Assembly (NCBI RefSeq): GCF_018141005.1
Contig: NZ_CP046582.1
Coordinates: 1 to 64,000, forward strand
DNA from: Erwinia sp. E602
GTDB taxonomy: Bacteria; Pseudomonadota; Gammaproteobacteria; Enterobacterales; Enterobacteriaceae
Direction of reading: 5' to 3'
DNA length: 64,000 nucleotides
Shown here: piece after piece, positions 19,722 through 28,720 of the stretch
Layout of the letters: the number at the start of each line of letters is the position of its first letter
How positions within the stretch are numbered: the stretch's first letter is position 1
Position numbers and translations under genes: made by a program
Notes under the pieces: generated by a model
Told to the model about the DNA's origin: nothing
The model's input: only the letters and a program-made list of their open reading frames with translations
The model's database searches: none

Positions 19722-21014
19722 TTAAGCGTGTTTTGCGCACTCAGGCATCGCTGACGTCTGGTTGCGGGCCGGCCGTACCGCCAGCATCAGCACCACGGAC
19801 ACCAGCAGCGCCCCGGCCATAAAGATATAGGAGGCTGCCGGGCTGCCGGTTTCGCCGTTCAGATAACCGACCACCCACGACCCGAGGAAGGACCCCAGCG
19901 CACCCATCGAGTTGATCAGCGCCATCGCGCCCCCGGAGACGTTACGTGGCAGCATCTCCGGAATAATGGCAAAGAACGGTCCGTAAGGGGCATACATGGC
20001 GGCACCGGCAATCACCAGCAGCGCGTAAGAGAGCCAGAAGTTGCCTGCCCCTACCCAATATGAGCCAAAAAAGGCCAGCGCGCCCAGTAACAGTAACGGC
20101 CAGACAAACAATTTGCGAGTCTGTAACTTATCCGAGGCCCAGGAGACCAGGATCATCGCCATCGTGGCGGCGAGGTAGGGCACCGCCGACAGCCAGCCGG
20201 CTTCTACCATTCCCATCTGACTGCCGTTGCGCAGGATGGAAGGCAGCCACAGCACGAAGCCGTACACGCCAATGCTCCAGCAGAAGTACTGGGCGCAGAG
20301 CAGGATCACGTTGCGTGACTTAAACGCCTCGCGGTAGTTGCGCACCGCCTTCAGGCCGGCCTGCTCTTTCTGCAGCTGCGCCTGCAGCGCGGCTTTTTCA
20401 GCGTCGCTCAGCCATTTAGCCTGCGCCGGTTTATCCTGCACCAGGAACCACCAGGCGACGGCCCAGATCACCGCCGGAAAGCCTTCGATGATAAACATCT
20501 CGCGCCAGCCGTACGCCTCGATCAGGTAGCCGGAGACCACCGACATCCACAGCACCGTCACCGGGTTGCCGAGGATCAGGAAGGTGTTGGCGCGGGAGCG
20601 TTCCGACTGGGTAAACCAGTTGCTGATGTAGATCAGCATCGCCGGCATCACCGCCGCTTCCACCACCCCGAGCGTAAAGCGGATAGCTGCCAGCATCGGA
20701 ATGTTGCTGACCATGCCGGTCAGGGTGGCGCACATTCCCCACAGGATCAGGCACCAGAACACCAGTTTTTTCACGCTGCGTCGTTCAGCGTAGATCGCAC
20801 CGGGGATCTGGAAAAAGAAGTAGCCGAGGAAGAACAGCGCACCGATCAGCGACGAGACGCCTTTAGTGATGCCCAGATCTTCATTAATCCCCGCGGCGGA
20901 GGCGAAGCTGAAGTTGGCCCGATCGAGATATGCCAGACTGTAGGTGATAAACACAATCGGCATGATGTACCACCAGCGTTTAACGGCGAGTGACTGCGGT
21001 TTTTCTGCGTTCAT
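19722..21014 (-). CDS. kguT: MFS 2-ketogluconate transporter (KguT-like)
   Basis: A 430-residue anion:cation symporter family carrier with 12 hydrophobic segments and the signature DRANFSFASAAG after the first helix. It is placed between the kinase and reductase of the 2-ketogluconate pathway, which makes 2-ketogluconate uptake the best assignment. Start at the ATG following AGAGGAAACACC; the open frame extends 53 codons further upstream into the kinase gene, but those residues are not transporter-like. Confidence 0.85.
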   Translation of the reverse strand: MNAEKPQSLAVKRWWYIMPIVFITYSLAYLDRANFSFASAAGINEDLGITKGVSSLIGALFFLGYFFFQIPGAIYAERRSVKKLVFWCLILWGMCATLTGMVSNIPMLAAIRFTLGVVEAAVMPAMLIYISNWFTQSERSRANTFLILGNPVTVLWMSVVSGYLIEAYGWREMFIIEGFPAVIWAVAWWFLVQDKPAQAKWLSDAEKAALQAQLQKEQAGLKAVRNYREAFKSRNVILLCAQYFCWSIGVYGFVLWLPSILRNGSQMGMVEAGWLSAVPYLAATMAMILVSWASDKLQTRKLFVWPLLLLGALAFFGSYWVGAGNFWLSYALLVIAGAAMYAPYGPFFAIIPEMLPRNVSGGAMALINSMGALGSFLGSWVVGYLNGETGSPAASYIFMAGALLVSVVLMLAVRPARNQTSAMPECAKHA

Positions 21015-21099
21015 GGTGTTTCCTCTGTAGAGGGGAGCCACCGGCGTTTCCGGGCGGGAACGGTGGGGTGGCGGGTTCTTTTTTCGCAGGCTGTCGGGG

Positions 21100-22053
21100 T
21101 TAAAAATCACCCAGTTCTGCGCGGTTCGGCAGTCCTTCACTGTCACCGATCGCCTGAATCGCCAGCGATCCAATCTTATTGCCGCGGCGAATGGCCGCCG
21201 GTAACGCTTTACCTTCCAGCAGCGCGCTGATCACGCCAACGGCAAAGCCGTCGCCCGCGCCGACCGTATCCACCACCCTGCTGACCGGGAAGCCAGCGAC
21301 ATGGCCCCGTTCACCGGCGGCGGTTTTGTACCAGGCACCGTCGCTGCCGGTCTTAATCACGACCGCTTTTACTCCCTTCGCCAGGTAGAAATCGGCGATG
21401 GCTTCCGGCTGGCGATAGCCGGTCAGGATCTGGCCTTCGGCCAGTCCCGGCAGCACCCAGTCGGCGTACTGCGCCAGTTCGTTCAGCCGCGCGACCATCA
21501 CTCCTTCGCTGGGCCACAGTGACGGACGCAGATTTGGGTCGAACGACAGGCTCCTGCCCGCCGCTTTCATTTCGGCCGCCGCGTGGTGAACCAGCGCCAG
21601 CGAGCTGTCGGAAAGGGCGGCAGCCACGCCGCTGAGGTGCAGGTGGCGCGCCGCGCCGAAGTAGTCCGGGTTAAAGTCGTCTGTGGAGAGATGGCTGGCG
21701 GCAGAGCCTTTGCGAAAATACTCTACCTGCGGGTCAGAGCCGTCATCCACCGATGATTTCAGCTGAAAACCGGTGGGGTAACGCCGGTCAGTAGTCACCT
21801 GACGGCGATCGATCCCTTCCAGGTCCAGCTGCTGGCAGATAAAGCGGCCAAAGGAGTCATCGCCAACGCGGCTGACCCAGCCGACCCGCAGGCCGAGGCG
21901 CGCCAGCCCGGTGGCCACGTTCAGCTCGGCACCGGCAGCGCGTTTGCTGAACCGCGTGGCGCTGGCCAGGTCGCCGCGCTCGCCGGCGACAAACATCGCC
22001 ATCGCTTCACCCAGGGTCACCACGTCCAGCGTAGCATCAGTTTTCAGGTTCAT
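21100..22053 (-). CDS. kguK: 2-ketogluconate kinase, PfkB family (KguK-like)
   Basis: A 317-residue cytosolic sugar kinase of the ribokinase/PfkB family, phosphorylating 2-keto-D-gluconate (or 2-keto-3-deoxygluconate in relatives) at O6. The N-terminal glycine motif VTLGEAMAMF and the anion-hole/catalytic-base motif DTVGAGDGFAVGV are intact. The gene begins three bases after the kguE stop. KDG kinase is the main alternative, but the neighbours kguE, kguT and ghrB favour 2-ketogluconate. Confidence 0.85.
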   Translation of the reverse strand: MNLKTDATLDVVTLGEAMAMFVAGERGDLASATRFSKRAAGAELNVATGLARLGLRVGWVSRVGDDSFGRFICQQLDLEGIDRRQVTTDRRYPTGFQLKSSVDDGSDPQVEYFRKGSAASHLSTDDFNPDYFGAARHLHLSGVAAALSDSSLALVHHAAAEMKAAGRSLSFDPNLRPSLWPSEGVMVARLNELAQYADWVLPGLAEGQILTGYRQPEAIADFYLAKGVKAVVIKTGSDGAWYKTAAGERGHVAGFPVSRVVDTVGAGDGFAVGVISALLEGKALPAAIRRGNKIGSLAIQAIGDSEGLPNRAELGDF

Positions 22054-22055
22054 GG

Positions 22056-22805
22056 TTACGCCTCCCGCAGCAGGTTGACGTAGCGGCGGGTGACCGCCAC
22101 CAGGTCAGGGCCTTCGAGCGGGAATTCGATCGCCCGTGGAACGTCAGCGGGCAGCAGCGCCAGCGTCTCGCGCCACAGTGTGTCGTTCTCATCCGGCGGT
22201 ACCGCCCGCCAGCCGCTGCCCTGGGCAGCCACCGCCTTCACGTGGATATAGCTGACGTTGCGCGCCAGGCGGCGGGCGGCCTCCAGCGGTGGATCTCCCG
22301 CCCACAGCCAGTTACCGGTGTCGAAGGTCATGCCGCTGCAGGTGCGCTCCTCTCCGCAGCCGTGGAAGAAGGCGTCCAGCGCGGCCAGCCGGCCGCAGTC
22401 GGTCTGATCGTTCTCGACCACCAGGTGCACCTGCTGCCGGGCAAGATAGTCGCGCAGGGCACGGCGATCCTGCTGCGGACGATAGTGGCCGAGCGAATAT
22501 TTGATCAGCTGGGCGTTCAGCACCCCGGCTTCGGCAAAGTGCTGGTCGAGGCGCGGGTTCAGCGCGCCGTCGGCCATAAACAGCGCTTCCGGCACCGAAT
22601 AGACCGCGATCAGCCGCGCCGCCGCGATCGCCGCCGCCAGCGCGGGCAGTTCCTGCAGCTGCTGTTCGTTAAATAACTCGCGGCGGATCTCGACGCCGTC
22701 TGCTCCTGCGGCGGCAATCACCGGCAGCAGCGCCTGCTGCCCGCCGAGTTTCTCAATCTGTTGCGAGCCATAGGCTGCAGTGACGACAAACACTTCTCTT
22801 TTCAT
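22056..22805 (-). CDS. kguE: KguE-like sugar phosphate isomerase/epimerase
   Basis: A 249-residue xylose-isomerase-like TIM-barrel protein, first gene of the 2-ketogluconate operon. KguE is required for 2-ketogluconate use in Pseudomonas, but its exact reaction is not settled. Metal-site residues are visible around VVENDQTDCG, MTFDTGNWLW, YIHVKAV and AIEFPLEG. Start MKREVFVVTAAYGS at 22805; the open frame runs 46 codons further upstream through the operator, which is unlikely to be translated. Confidence 0.82.
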   Translation of the reverse strand: MKREVFVVTAAYGSQQIEKLGGQQALLPVIAAAGADGVEIRRELFNEQQLQELPALAAAIAAARLIAVYSVPEALFMADGALNPRLDQHFAEAGVLNAQLIKYSLGHYRPQQDRRALRDYLARQQVHLVVENDQTDCGRLAALDAFFHGCGEERTCSGMTFDTGNWLWAGDPPLEAARRLARNVSYIHVKAVAAQGSGWRAVPPDENDTLWRETLALLPADVPRAIEFPLEGPDLVAVTRRYVNLLREA

Positions 22806-22847
22806 GTTTCCGGCCCCTTTTGCCCGATTTGATGTAAAAACGTTAAA

Positions 22848-22861
22848 TGGGACCGGTTCCA
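22848..22861. promoter_or_regulatory. PtxS-type operator upstream of kguE
   Basis: TGGGACCGGTTCCA differs at one base from the palindrome in the gluconate dehydrogenase operon and resembles the PtxS site TGAAACCGGTTTCA. It lies about 43 bases upstream of the kguE start codon, a normal repressor position. The PtxS-like protein encoded at 23300-24328 is the likely ligand-responsive repressor. Confidence 0.75.
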
Positions 22862-23025
22862 AAGGAAAGCGGCGGCTGCTGAATTTATGATCGCGCTCAC
22901 GGACCGGGTAATTTTTTGTACCATCAGGCATCAAAAGCAGCAAATGACCGGAAAACCTCCGCAGCGCTCAGCACAATAGCCGCGGGTGTTTTACAGGATT
23001 TCACTCTGGCAGGGAGTATAACCGA

Positions 23026-23244
23026 ATGTACAGTGAACAAAGGCAGGCGCTTTTCGAGGAACTTCACCGGCAAATTGAGGACGTTCTCAACGACAGTCCG
23101 CTAAGTCTTGAAGAGAAAATGGCGGTAATAATACGCTTCAGTTACCTGATTATGCGTTCCAGCCGCGGTAACCTGGTGGAGATGGAGGTCTCCGACGGCA
23201 GTAAAATCTCCGTCCGGCTGGAGCCACCGCGGGTGGCGCACTGA
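23026..23244 (+). CDS. Small hypothetical protein
   Basis: 72 residues, mostly helical by appearance (EQRQALFEELHRQIEDVL, LSLEEKMAVIIRFSYLI), with no signal peptide or known motif. AGGGAG lies about ten bases before the ATG. It stands alone between the divergent kguE promoter region and the PtxS-like gene on the opposite strand. Composition looks like real coding sequence, but I do not recognise the family. Confidence 0.6.
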   Translation: MYSEQRQALFEELHRQIEDVLNDSPLSLEEKMAVIIRFSYLIMRSSRGNLVEMEVSDGSKISVRLEPPRVAH

Positions 23245-23299
23245 AAGAATTAACCGGCGGGGAGATCCCCGCCTGCGGTATCGGGGATTTTCATTAATG

Positions 23300-24328
23300 C
23301 TATCCTGTAAGCATTCGCGTTGAACCGCGCACGATCAGCTCTCCCTGGAACACCTGCTCCCCCTGTGGCTGCGGGTCGCCTTCGATGCGGCGGATCACCT
23401 GTTCCAGTGCGGCGTGGCCAATCTGCCAGGTAGGTTGCTTTAAGGTGGTGATGCCGCTGCCGGCCAGCTCAGCCCACTCCAGCTCGTCAAAGCCCAGCAG
23501 GCCGATATCTTCTCCCCAGTTCAGGTCAAGGCGGCGCAGCGCCCGCGCCACCTGCAGCGTCAGCGCGCCGTTGACCGCCATCACCGCACAGCGCAGAGGG
23601 CGGTGACGCTGATAAAACTCCTGCAGCACCTGCTCAATCCGCTGATTTTCGCCCAGCGTCACCTCTACCTGCTCTGCCACCAGGCCGGGATGCTGTGCCA
23701 TGCGCTGGCGGAAGGTGTGCACGCGCTCCAGCCGGGTATTCACCAGCCCGAGGCGCTCGCTGACAAACAGCAGCGCCTGATAACCGCGATCCAGCAGATG
23801 GTCGGTAGCCTCCAGCGCCGCCGCGTGGTTATCCAGGCCGACCACATCGCAGACAAAGTCGGGGATCTTGCGGTCAATCAGCACCATCGGCAGCGAAGAC
23901 TGCTGCAGTTTGCTCAGCGCCTGTTCACGCATGCCGACGGCGTTAACCACCAGCCCTTCAACCTGATAGCTGCTGAGCAGGTTGAGGTAATACTGTTCCA
24001 GCTCCAGCGCGTTATTGGTGTTACACATCAGCAGGGTGTAGCCGTGCGCCCGGCAGGCGGCTTCGATACCGCTCAGCACGTCTACCGAGTACGGGTTGGT
24101 AATATCGGCAATCAGCAGGCCAATCAGGCGGGTGCGGCCACGCTTCAGCCCGCGCGCCATCTGGCTGGGGCGGTAATCGAGGGCGGCGATCGCCGCTTCA
24201 ATACGCTGCCGCAGCGCGTCGGAAAGCACGTCAAACTCGCCGTTGAGATAGCGGGAAACGCTGGTCTTGCCGGTTTTTGCCGTGCGGGCAACGTCGCTGA
24301 TGGTGGCTTTAGCGGCCTTAGGATTCAT
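23300..24328 (-). CDS. ptxS: PtxS-like LacI-family repressor of 2-ketogluconate genes
   Basis: 342 residues: helix-turn-helix TISDVARTAKTGKTSVSRYL near residue 10, hinge with RPSQMARGLKRGRTRLIG, then a sugar-binding sensor domain and a C-terminal LIVRGSTR. The N-terminal third and the C-terminus closely resemble Pseudomonas PtxS, the 2-ketogluconate-responsive repressor of kguEKTD. Its location beside the kgu operon supports this. Expected sites are the two ACCGGTT palindromes at 13613 and 22848. The symbol is by similarity and context. Confidence 0.82.
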   Translation of the reverse strand: MNPKAAKATISDVARTAKTGKTSVSRYLNGEFDVLSDALRQRIEAAIAALDYRPSQMARGLKRGRTRLIGLLIADITNPYSVDVLSGIEAACRAHGYTLLMCNTNNALELEQYYLNLLSSYQVEGLVVNAVGMREQALSKLQQSSLPMVLIDRKIPDFVCDVVGLDNHAAALEATDHLLDRGYQALLFVSERLGLVNTRLERVHTFRQRMAQHPGLVAEQVEVTLGENQRIEQVLQEFYQRHRPLRCAVMAVNGALTLQVARALRRLDLNWGEDIGLLGFDELEWAELAGSGITTLKQPTWQIGHAALEQVIRRIEGDPQPQGEQVFQGELIVRGSTRMLTG

Positions 24329-24376
24329 GGCGGTCTCGGATTGCAGGTATTGCGTCAGCCTATCACAACTGCCCGC

Positions 24377-25363
24377 TCACGGCAGTATCAGCTGCGGTTG
24401 CCACAGCACCTGCAGGGCACTCAATGACTCACCCTCGATCAGCTGTTGTGCCATCTGTGCCACCTGCTGCCCGACCGCCAGCCGGGTGGCCTGGGCGATA
24501 CTGGCAACCGGCTCGGTGATCACCGAGTCCGCGGGCAGGCCGTCGTAGACCATCAGCTCAACGCGATGACTGCCGGCCAGGCGACCGGCCTCGCGCAGGG
24601 CAATCGCCGCGCCGTCGCCCAGCATATTGCAGTCGGTGATTAAGGCCTGTAGCGCGGGCTGTTCTGCCAGCAACGAGCGGGTCATACGATACCCCTCACG
24701 GCGTGAAGGTTCCACCTGCCAGCACAGCGCCGATGACAGCCGGTGCTGCTGCATTGCGTCCAGATAGCCCTGGCGGCGCTGGCTGACGAAGGTCTGATCG
24801 TGGTGGCTGCCCAGCCAGCCTATCTGGCCCAGCCCCTGAGCGGCATAATGTCCGGCGGCCAGACGGCCACCGGCGTAGTTATCAAAATCGAACCAGGCAT
24901 AGGGGGCATCCAGCTGGCTGCGCCCGAGCGCCAGGAAGGGAAAGTCCAGCTGCTGCAGCCTGAGCAGGCGGCTGTCATGGCGGCAGGTATGGGCGACGAT
25001 CAGGGCATCCACACTGTGCGTGCGCAGAATGCGCTGCAGGTTGCGGTGGTCGTCCTGGGTATCATCGGCGATTGCCAGCAGGTCGATATCGTGCCGCGCA
25101 AGCGATTGTGCGGTAGCCGCCATCATTTCTACAAAGCTGGCATCGTTAAACGGCTGGGGCTCAACCGGAAACAGTAAACCGACCGCGTTGGTTTTACCCA
25201 TCTTCAGGCGGCGGGCGACCGTACTGGGGCGATATCCGCGACGGCGGGCTTCCAGTTGAATACGCTGGCGCGTCTCCTCTGCCACGTCGTTGTAGCCATT
25301 AAGCGCCCGGCTGACGGTGGTAACGGAGAGGCCCAGTTTGGCGGCGATAGCTTTCAGTGACAT
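24377..25363 (-). CDS. LacI-family transcriptional regulator
   Basis: 328 residues with helix-turn-helix LKAIAAKLGLSVTTVSRALNGY at the very N-terminus, hinge YRPSTVARRLKMGKTNAVGLLFP and a periplasmic-binding-protein-type effector domain. The start ATG at 25363 gives the conventional MSLKAIA beginning; the 13 residues encoded upstream are not family-like. It lies upstream of, and in tandem with, the PtxS-like gene. No specific sugar can be assigned; the neighbouring pathway suggests a sugar or sugar acid. Confidence 0.85.
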   Translation of the reverse strand: MSLKAIAAKLGLSVTTVSRALNGYNDVAEETRQRIQLEARRRGYRPSTVARRLKMGKTNAVGLLFPVEPQPFNDASFVEMMAATAQSLARHDIDLLAIADDTQDDHRNLQRILRTHSVDALIVAHTCRHDSRLLRLQQLDFPFLALGRSQLDAPYAWFDFDNYAGGRLAAGHYAAQGLGQIGWLGSHHDQTFVSQRRQGYLDAMQQHRLSSALCWQVEPSRREGYRMTRSLLAEQPALQALITDCNMLGDGAAIALREAGRLAGSHRVELMVYDGLPADSVITEPVASIAQATRLAVGQQVAQMAQQLIEGESLSALQVLWQPQLILP

Positions 25364-25466
25364 GGTGTGCAGGCAACGATCATTTTTTGCGCACACTAGC
25401 ACGATTCACTAAAATTCGCTATGGCGCAGAGGATTTATTCCCTGCGCCAACGCCGCCGTTCAGGCG

Positions 25467-26129
25467 TTACTGCAGAGGGCTGAGGGTAATTTCGACGCGG
25501 CGGTTTTGCGCTTTACCCTCGGCGGTGGCGTTAGAGGCCAGCGGATTATCCGGGCCCTGCCCGCTGGTGCGCAGGCGATCGGCCGCCACGCCCTGTACCA
25601 CCAGCGCGCTGCCCACGCTGTCGGCGCGCTGCTGCGACAGGGTCATATTCAGCTGACGGCTGCCGCTGCTGTCGGTGTAACCCACCACGTTTACCGCGGT
25701 TTTAGGATACTCTTTCAGCACCATCGCCACGCCGGTCAGCGTATTCGCTCCCGCAGGTTTCAGCGTGCTGCTGCTGCTGTCAAAGGTGACGTTATTCGGC
25801 ATGTTCAGCACGATATTATCGCCGTTGCGGGTGACGCTGACCCCGGTACCTTTCATCTTGTCGCGCAGTTTGGCTTCCTGCACGTCCATGTAGTAACCGG
25901 CTCCGCCGCCCAGCGCCGCACCCGCCGCCGCGCCAATCAGCGCGCCCTTACCGCGATCTTTTTTCGATGAAGAGAGCGCACCCACGCCCGCTCCCAGCGC
26001 CGCACCAAGGCCAGCGCCAATACCAGATTTGCCCGCTTCCCGTTCGCCGGTATACGGGTTGGTGGTGCAGCCTGCGAGGGCCAGCGTTCCGCTCAGCACC
26101 AGCGCCAGGGTAATGACACTTTTCTTCAT
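25467..26129 (-). CDS. yiaD: OmpA-family outer-membrane lipoprotein YiaD
   Basis: A 220-residue lipoprotein: signal MKKSVITLALVLSGTLALAGC with lipobox LAGC, glycine-rich segments (GAGLGAALGAGVGAL, GAAAGAALGGGAGYY) that could insert in the membrane, then an OmpA C-terminal peptidoglycan-binding domain with NVVGYTDSSGSRQLNMTLSQ. It is near-identical in layout to E. coli YiaD, a multicopy suppressor linked to BamD. It is monocistronic here. Confidence 0.95.
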   Translation of the reverse strand: MKKSVITLALVLSGTLALAGCTTNPYTGEREAGKSGIGAGLGAALGAGVGALSSSKKDRGKGALIGAAAGAALGGGAGYYMDVQEAKLRDKMKGTGVSVTRNGDNIVLNMPNNVTFDSSSSTLKPAGANTLTGVAMVLKEYPKTAVNVVGYTDSSGSRQLNMTLSQQRADSVGSALVVQGVAADRLRTSGQGPDNPLASNATAEGKAQNRRVEITLSPLQ

Positions 26130-26242
26130 GGGTATTCCCTCTTTCTCATTCAGCTGCGGGCAACCTTACCCGCTGGCCGGGCTATTATGCCGCTGAAAAG
26201 CGCGGGAAATCCCCAGGTGCATTCCCAAATTTTCCGGGCCGG

Positions 26243-26809
26243 CTACGGCTGACGATCGGGGTGGCAGAAGCAGCCGCTAACGTGCTCGCTGATCAGCCCG
26301 CAGGCCTGCATAAACGAGTAGCAGGTCGTCGGGCCGACAAATTTGAAACCGCGTTTTTTCAGCGCTTTTGACATCGCTTCGGCGGCCGGGCTGATGGTCG
26401 GCGCATCACGATAGTGTTCAAAACGGGTGATCTGCGGCTGATGGTCAACAAAGCCCCAGATAAAGTCGTGGAAGGATTCACCGCTGGCCTCCATCGCCAG
26501 CAGCGCGCGGGCGTTAGCGATGATGGCGTTGATTTTGCCGCGATGGCGGATAATCCCGCTCTCCTGCATCAGGCGGTCGGTATCCACCTCATCCATCTGC
26601 GCCACCTGTTTCGCATCAAAGTGGTGGAAAAGACGGCGATAATTTTCCCGTTTTTTCAGCACGGTTAGCCAGGAGAGCCCGGCGACCTGGCCCTCAAGGC
26701 AGATCATTTCAAACAGCGCCCGCGCGTCGTGGTGCGGTACGCCCCATTCGCGATCGTGGTAAGCGAGGTACAGTGGATCGTCAGAGACCCAGCCACAGCG
26801 TTGCATCAT
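26243..26809 (-). CDS. tag: DNA-3-methyladenine glycosylase I
   Basis: Tag excises 3-methyladenine from alkylated DNA in base-excision repair. 188 residues (E. coli 187) with the N-terminal MQRCGWVSDDPLYLAYHD and the C-terminal SGCFCH that together supply the structural zinc ligands, plus the helix-hairpin-helix region FKFVGPTTCYSFMQACG. Two tandem ATGs are possible starts. In E. coli tag is also near yiaD. Confidence 0.96.
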   Translation of the reverse strand: MMQRCGWVSDDPLYLAYHDREWGVPHHDARALFEMICLEGQVAGLSWLTVLKKRENYRRLFHHFDAKQVAQMDEVDTDRLMQESGIIRHRGKINAIIANARALLAMEASGESFHDFIWGFVDHQPQITRFEHYRDAPTISPAAEAMSKALKKRGFKFVGPTTCYSFMQACGLISEHVSGCFCHPDRQP

Positions 26810-26966
26810 ATCCCTGGTCCTTTGCCGGTTAGTGGATACTGTAAATTAATACAGTATTTTAGCGGGGTTTTTGCAGGTTGTGCAATACGTGTTCACCGCT
26901 TTCGCTGCCGGTTGCCGCTGGCGGGCACCGGCAATCGGGCGAACGGGGCGCAGGCAATACAGGACG

Positions 26967-27578
26967 TCAGGCGGCGGAGGGCTCGGTGCGCGTGAAGCTG
27001 GCGCGGGTGAACAGGTTATTGGCCAGCGCGACCAGCGCCGGGCGGTTAACCGGCCAGCCGGGTAACACGCGGCGGAAGTTCAGATAGCTCAGCAGACAGG
27101 CGGTGGCGATATCGGCCAGATTCATATCCCGTCCGTTAAGCCAGCGGCCGGTGACAGCCGCGGCTTCCAGGGCATCCAGCCCGCGCTCGATTTTCTGGCG
27201 CTGGCGCGCCATTATCTGCTCTGACTGCTGTTCCGGTTTCTTCTGCAGCTCAAGGACGATCAGCAGCGCCGCATCACCAATGCCGTCGGCCAGCGTCTCA
27301 AGCTGACGCACCTCCAGCGCGGCGACCGGGTCAACCGGCAGAAACGCCGGAGCCTGGTGCAGGGACTCCAGATAAGCCGCGATCATCGCTGAGTTGTACC
27401 AGACCTTACCCTCATCGGTGACCAGCGCCGGGACTTTTCCTAACGGGTTATAGTCCGGAACGTGGCTCTCAGCGACCCACGGCGATTCGTTAACAAACTC
27501 GAAGGTGATGCCCTTTTCCAGCAGCATCACGGATATTTTGCGCACAAAAGGGCTGGTATAACTGCCGATCAGTTTCAT
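26967..27578 (-). CDS. yibF: Glutathione S-transferase YibF
   Basis: A 203-residue GST-like protein with the thioredoxin-fold N-domain (MKLIGSYTSPFVRKISVMLLEKG, cis-proline region GKVPALVTDEG) and an alpha-helical C-domain ending LFTRASFTRTEPSAA. It matches E. coli YibF throughout. The physiological substrate is unknown. Its start is four bases after the fdhE stop, so the two are probably co-transcribed. Confidence 0.93.
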   Translation of the reverse strand: MKLIGSYTSPFVRKISVMLLEKGITFEFVNESPWVAESHVPDYNPLGKVPALVTDEGKVWYNSAMIAAYLESLHQAPAFLPVDPVAALEVRQLETLADGIGDAALLIVLELQKKPEQQSEQIMARQRQKIERGLDALEAAAVTGRWLNGRDMNLADIATACLLSYLNFRRVLPGWPVNRPALVALANNLFTRASFTRTEPSAA

Positions 27579-27581
27579 CGT

Positions 27582-28508
27582 TCACTCTCCCGGAAATAAA
27601 AACGGATTGATGCTGCTGCGGGCAAAGCCCTCCTGCTCCATACGGGCATCCAGCACCAGCGACGCCAGATCGTCGGCCACCGGCTCTACCGCCGGGTCGA
27701 TCTGCTGGTGAAGCAGCTTGAGGAAGGAGCCACAGTCGCCGCAGCTCTCGGTTTTGACCGCGGCATTCACCCCTTCAAGCGACCAGTAGTGTAGCTGCTT
27801 CTCCTGCCCGCAGTTGCTGCACTGGCTGCGCGGCATATGCCATTCAGTTTCGCATAAGTTGCAGTGCAGATAGCGGGCGCTTTCGCCGCCGCTGGCCATC
27901 TGCATCACGCCACAGACCGGCACGCTGCCGCACACCGGGCAGAGCGGACGGGGTTCGCCGGCCTCAGCCCGCGCGTGGCCGGGGATCAGCGCCGCCATCT
28001 GCGCCCAGCAGACCGACAGCGCCGCCCAGATAAAGGGTGAACTGTCGCTGTTGACCTGGGTAAATTCATGCCGCAGCAGCGACTGCGCCATCGCCTCCAG
28101 CTCGCTGGCGGAGGCCTTCTCCAGATTCTCCAGCACCGCCAGCGCCTGGCCACTCATCTCGGGTTTCAGCTCGGCGATCAGCGACTGCAGCAGCCGCTGC
28201 CAGTGTCCGTCGCGCGGCAGCGTCGCCACGTCCAGCGGCGGCGTTCCCACGCGGGCGCTGTCGGCCAGCCGGGCCTGTAAATCCCCCTGTAGCGGATGAT
28301 CGTACAGTACGATAACCTGCGCGCTGGCCACCACCGCCGCAAAGCGCAGGTAGTCGCCGAGCGGGTTTTTCTCGGCCAGCTGACGCAGGCGGCCAGCCCG
28401 GCGGGCATACAGTGACTTCAGCTGTGGAAACAGTAACGGCGGGATCTCACCTTCGGGCCGGTCAGGGTGCCTGTCCTGTGGTGCCTGCGGGATAATGCGA
28501 ATAGTCAT
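27582..28508 (-). CDS. fdhE: Formate dehydrogenase accessory protein FdhE
   Basis: FdhE is needed for activity of the respiratory formate dehydrogenases and is a rubredoxin-like iron-binding protein. 308 residues from [15 protein letters not shown]; four CxxC knuckles are present in the C-terminal half (CPVCG, CNLCE, CSNCG, CGDCG). The frame opens 33 codons earlier, but the ATG at 28508 gives the family N-terminus. In E. coli fdhE closes the fdoGHI operon; here it is first, directly divergent from fdhD, and no fdoGHI is visible. Confidence 0.95.
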   Translation of the reverse strand: MTIRIIPQAPQDRHPDRPEGEIPPLLFPQLKSLYARRAGRLRQLAEKNPLGDYLRFAAVVASAQVIVLYDHPLQGDLQARLADSARVGTPPLDVATLPRDGHWQRLLQSLIAELKPEMSGQALAVLENLEKASASELEAMAQSLLRHEFTQVNSDSSPFIWAALSVCWAQMAALIPGHARAEAGEPRPLCPVCGSVPVCGVMQMASGGESARYLHCNLCETEWHMPRSQCSNCGQEKQLHYWSLEGVNAAVKTESCGDCGSFLKLLHQQIDPAVEPVADDLASLVLDARMEQEGFARSSINPFLFPGE

Positions 28509-28720
28509 CAGGAGCCTTATTCGGGTGAATGGCACTGCCAGAAAGGGCAGTCTGCTGAAAATTATAGTGGCCGTCTGCCGCCTCTTCCATGCGCCATCGC
28601 ACGGCATAATGCGTTTTTCGGCACGCCCGCCGCCGGTTCACACTCAGCCGCGGCGTTTTTTGGTACGCTTAGTAGCAACATTACCACACTCTTCGCAGGG
28701 CGGACCGGGCAGGTGACTCA

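Noticed and set aside
21015..21173. N-terminal extension of the KguT frame
   Set aside because: It overlaps the kguK 3' end and its residues are not transporter-like; the ATG at 21014 has a good ribosome site.
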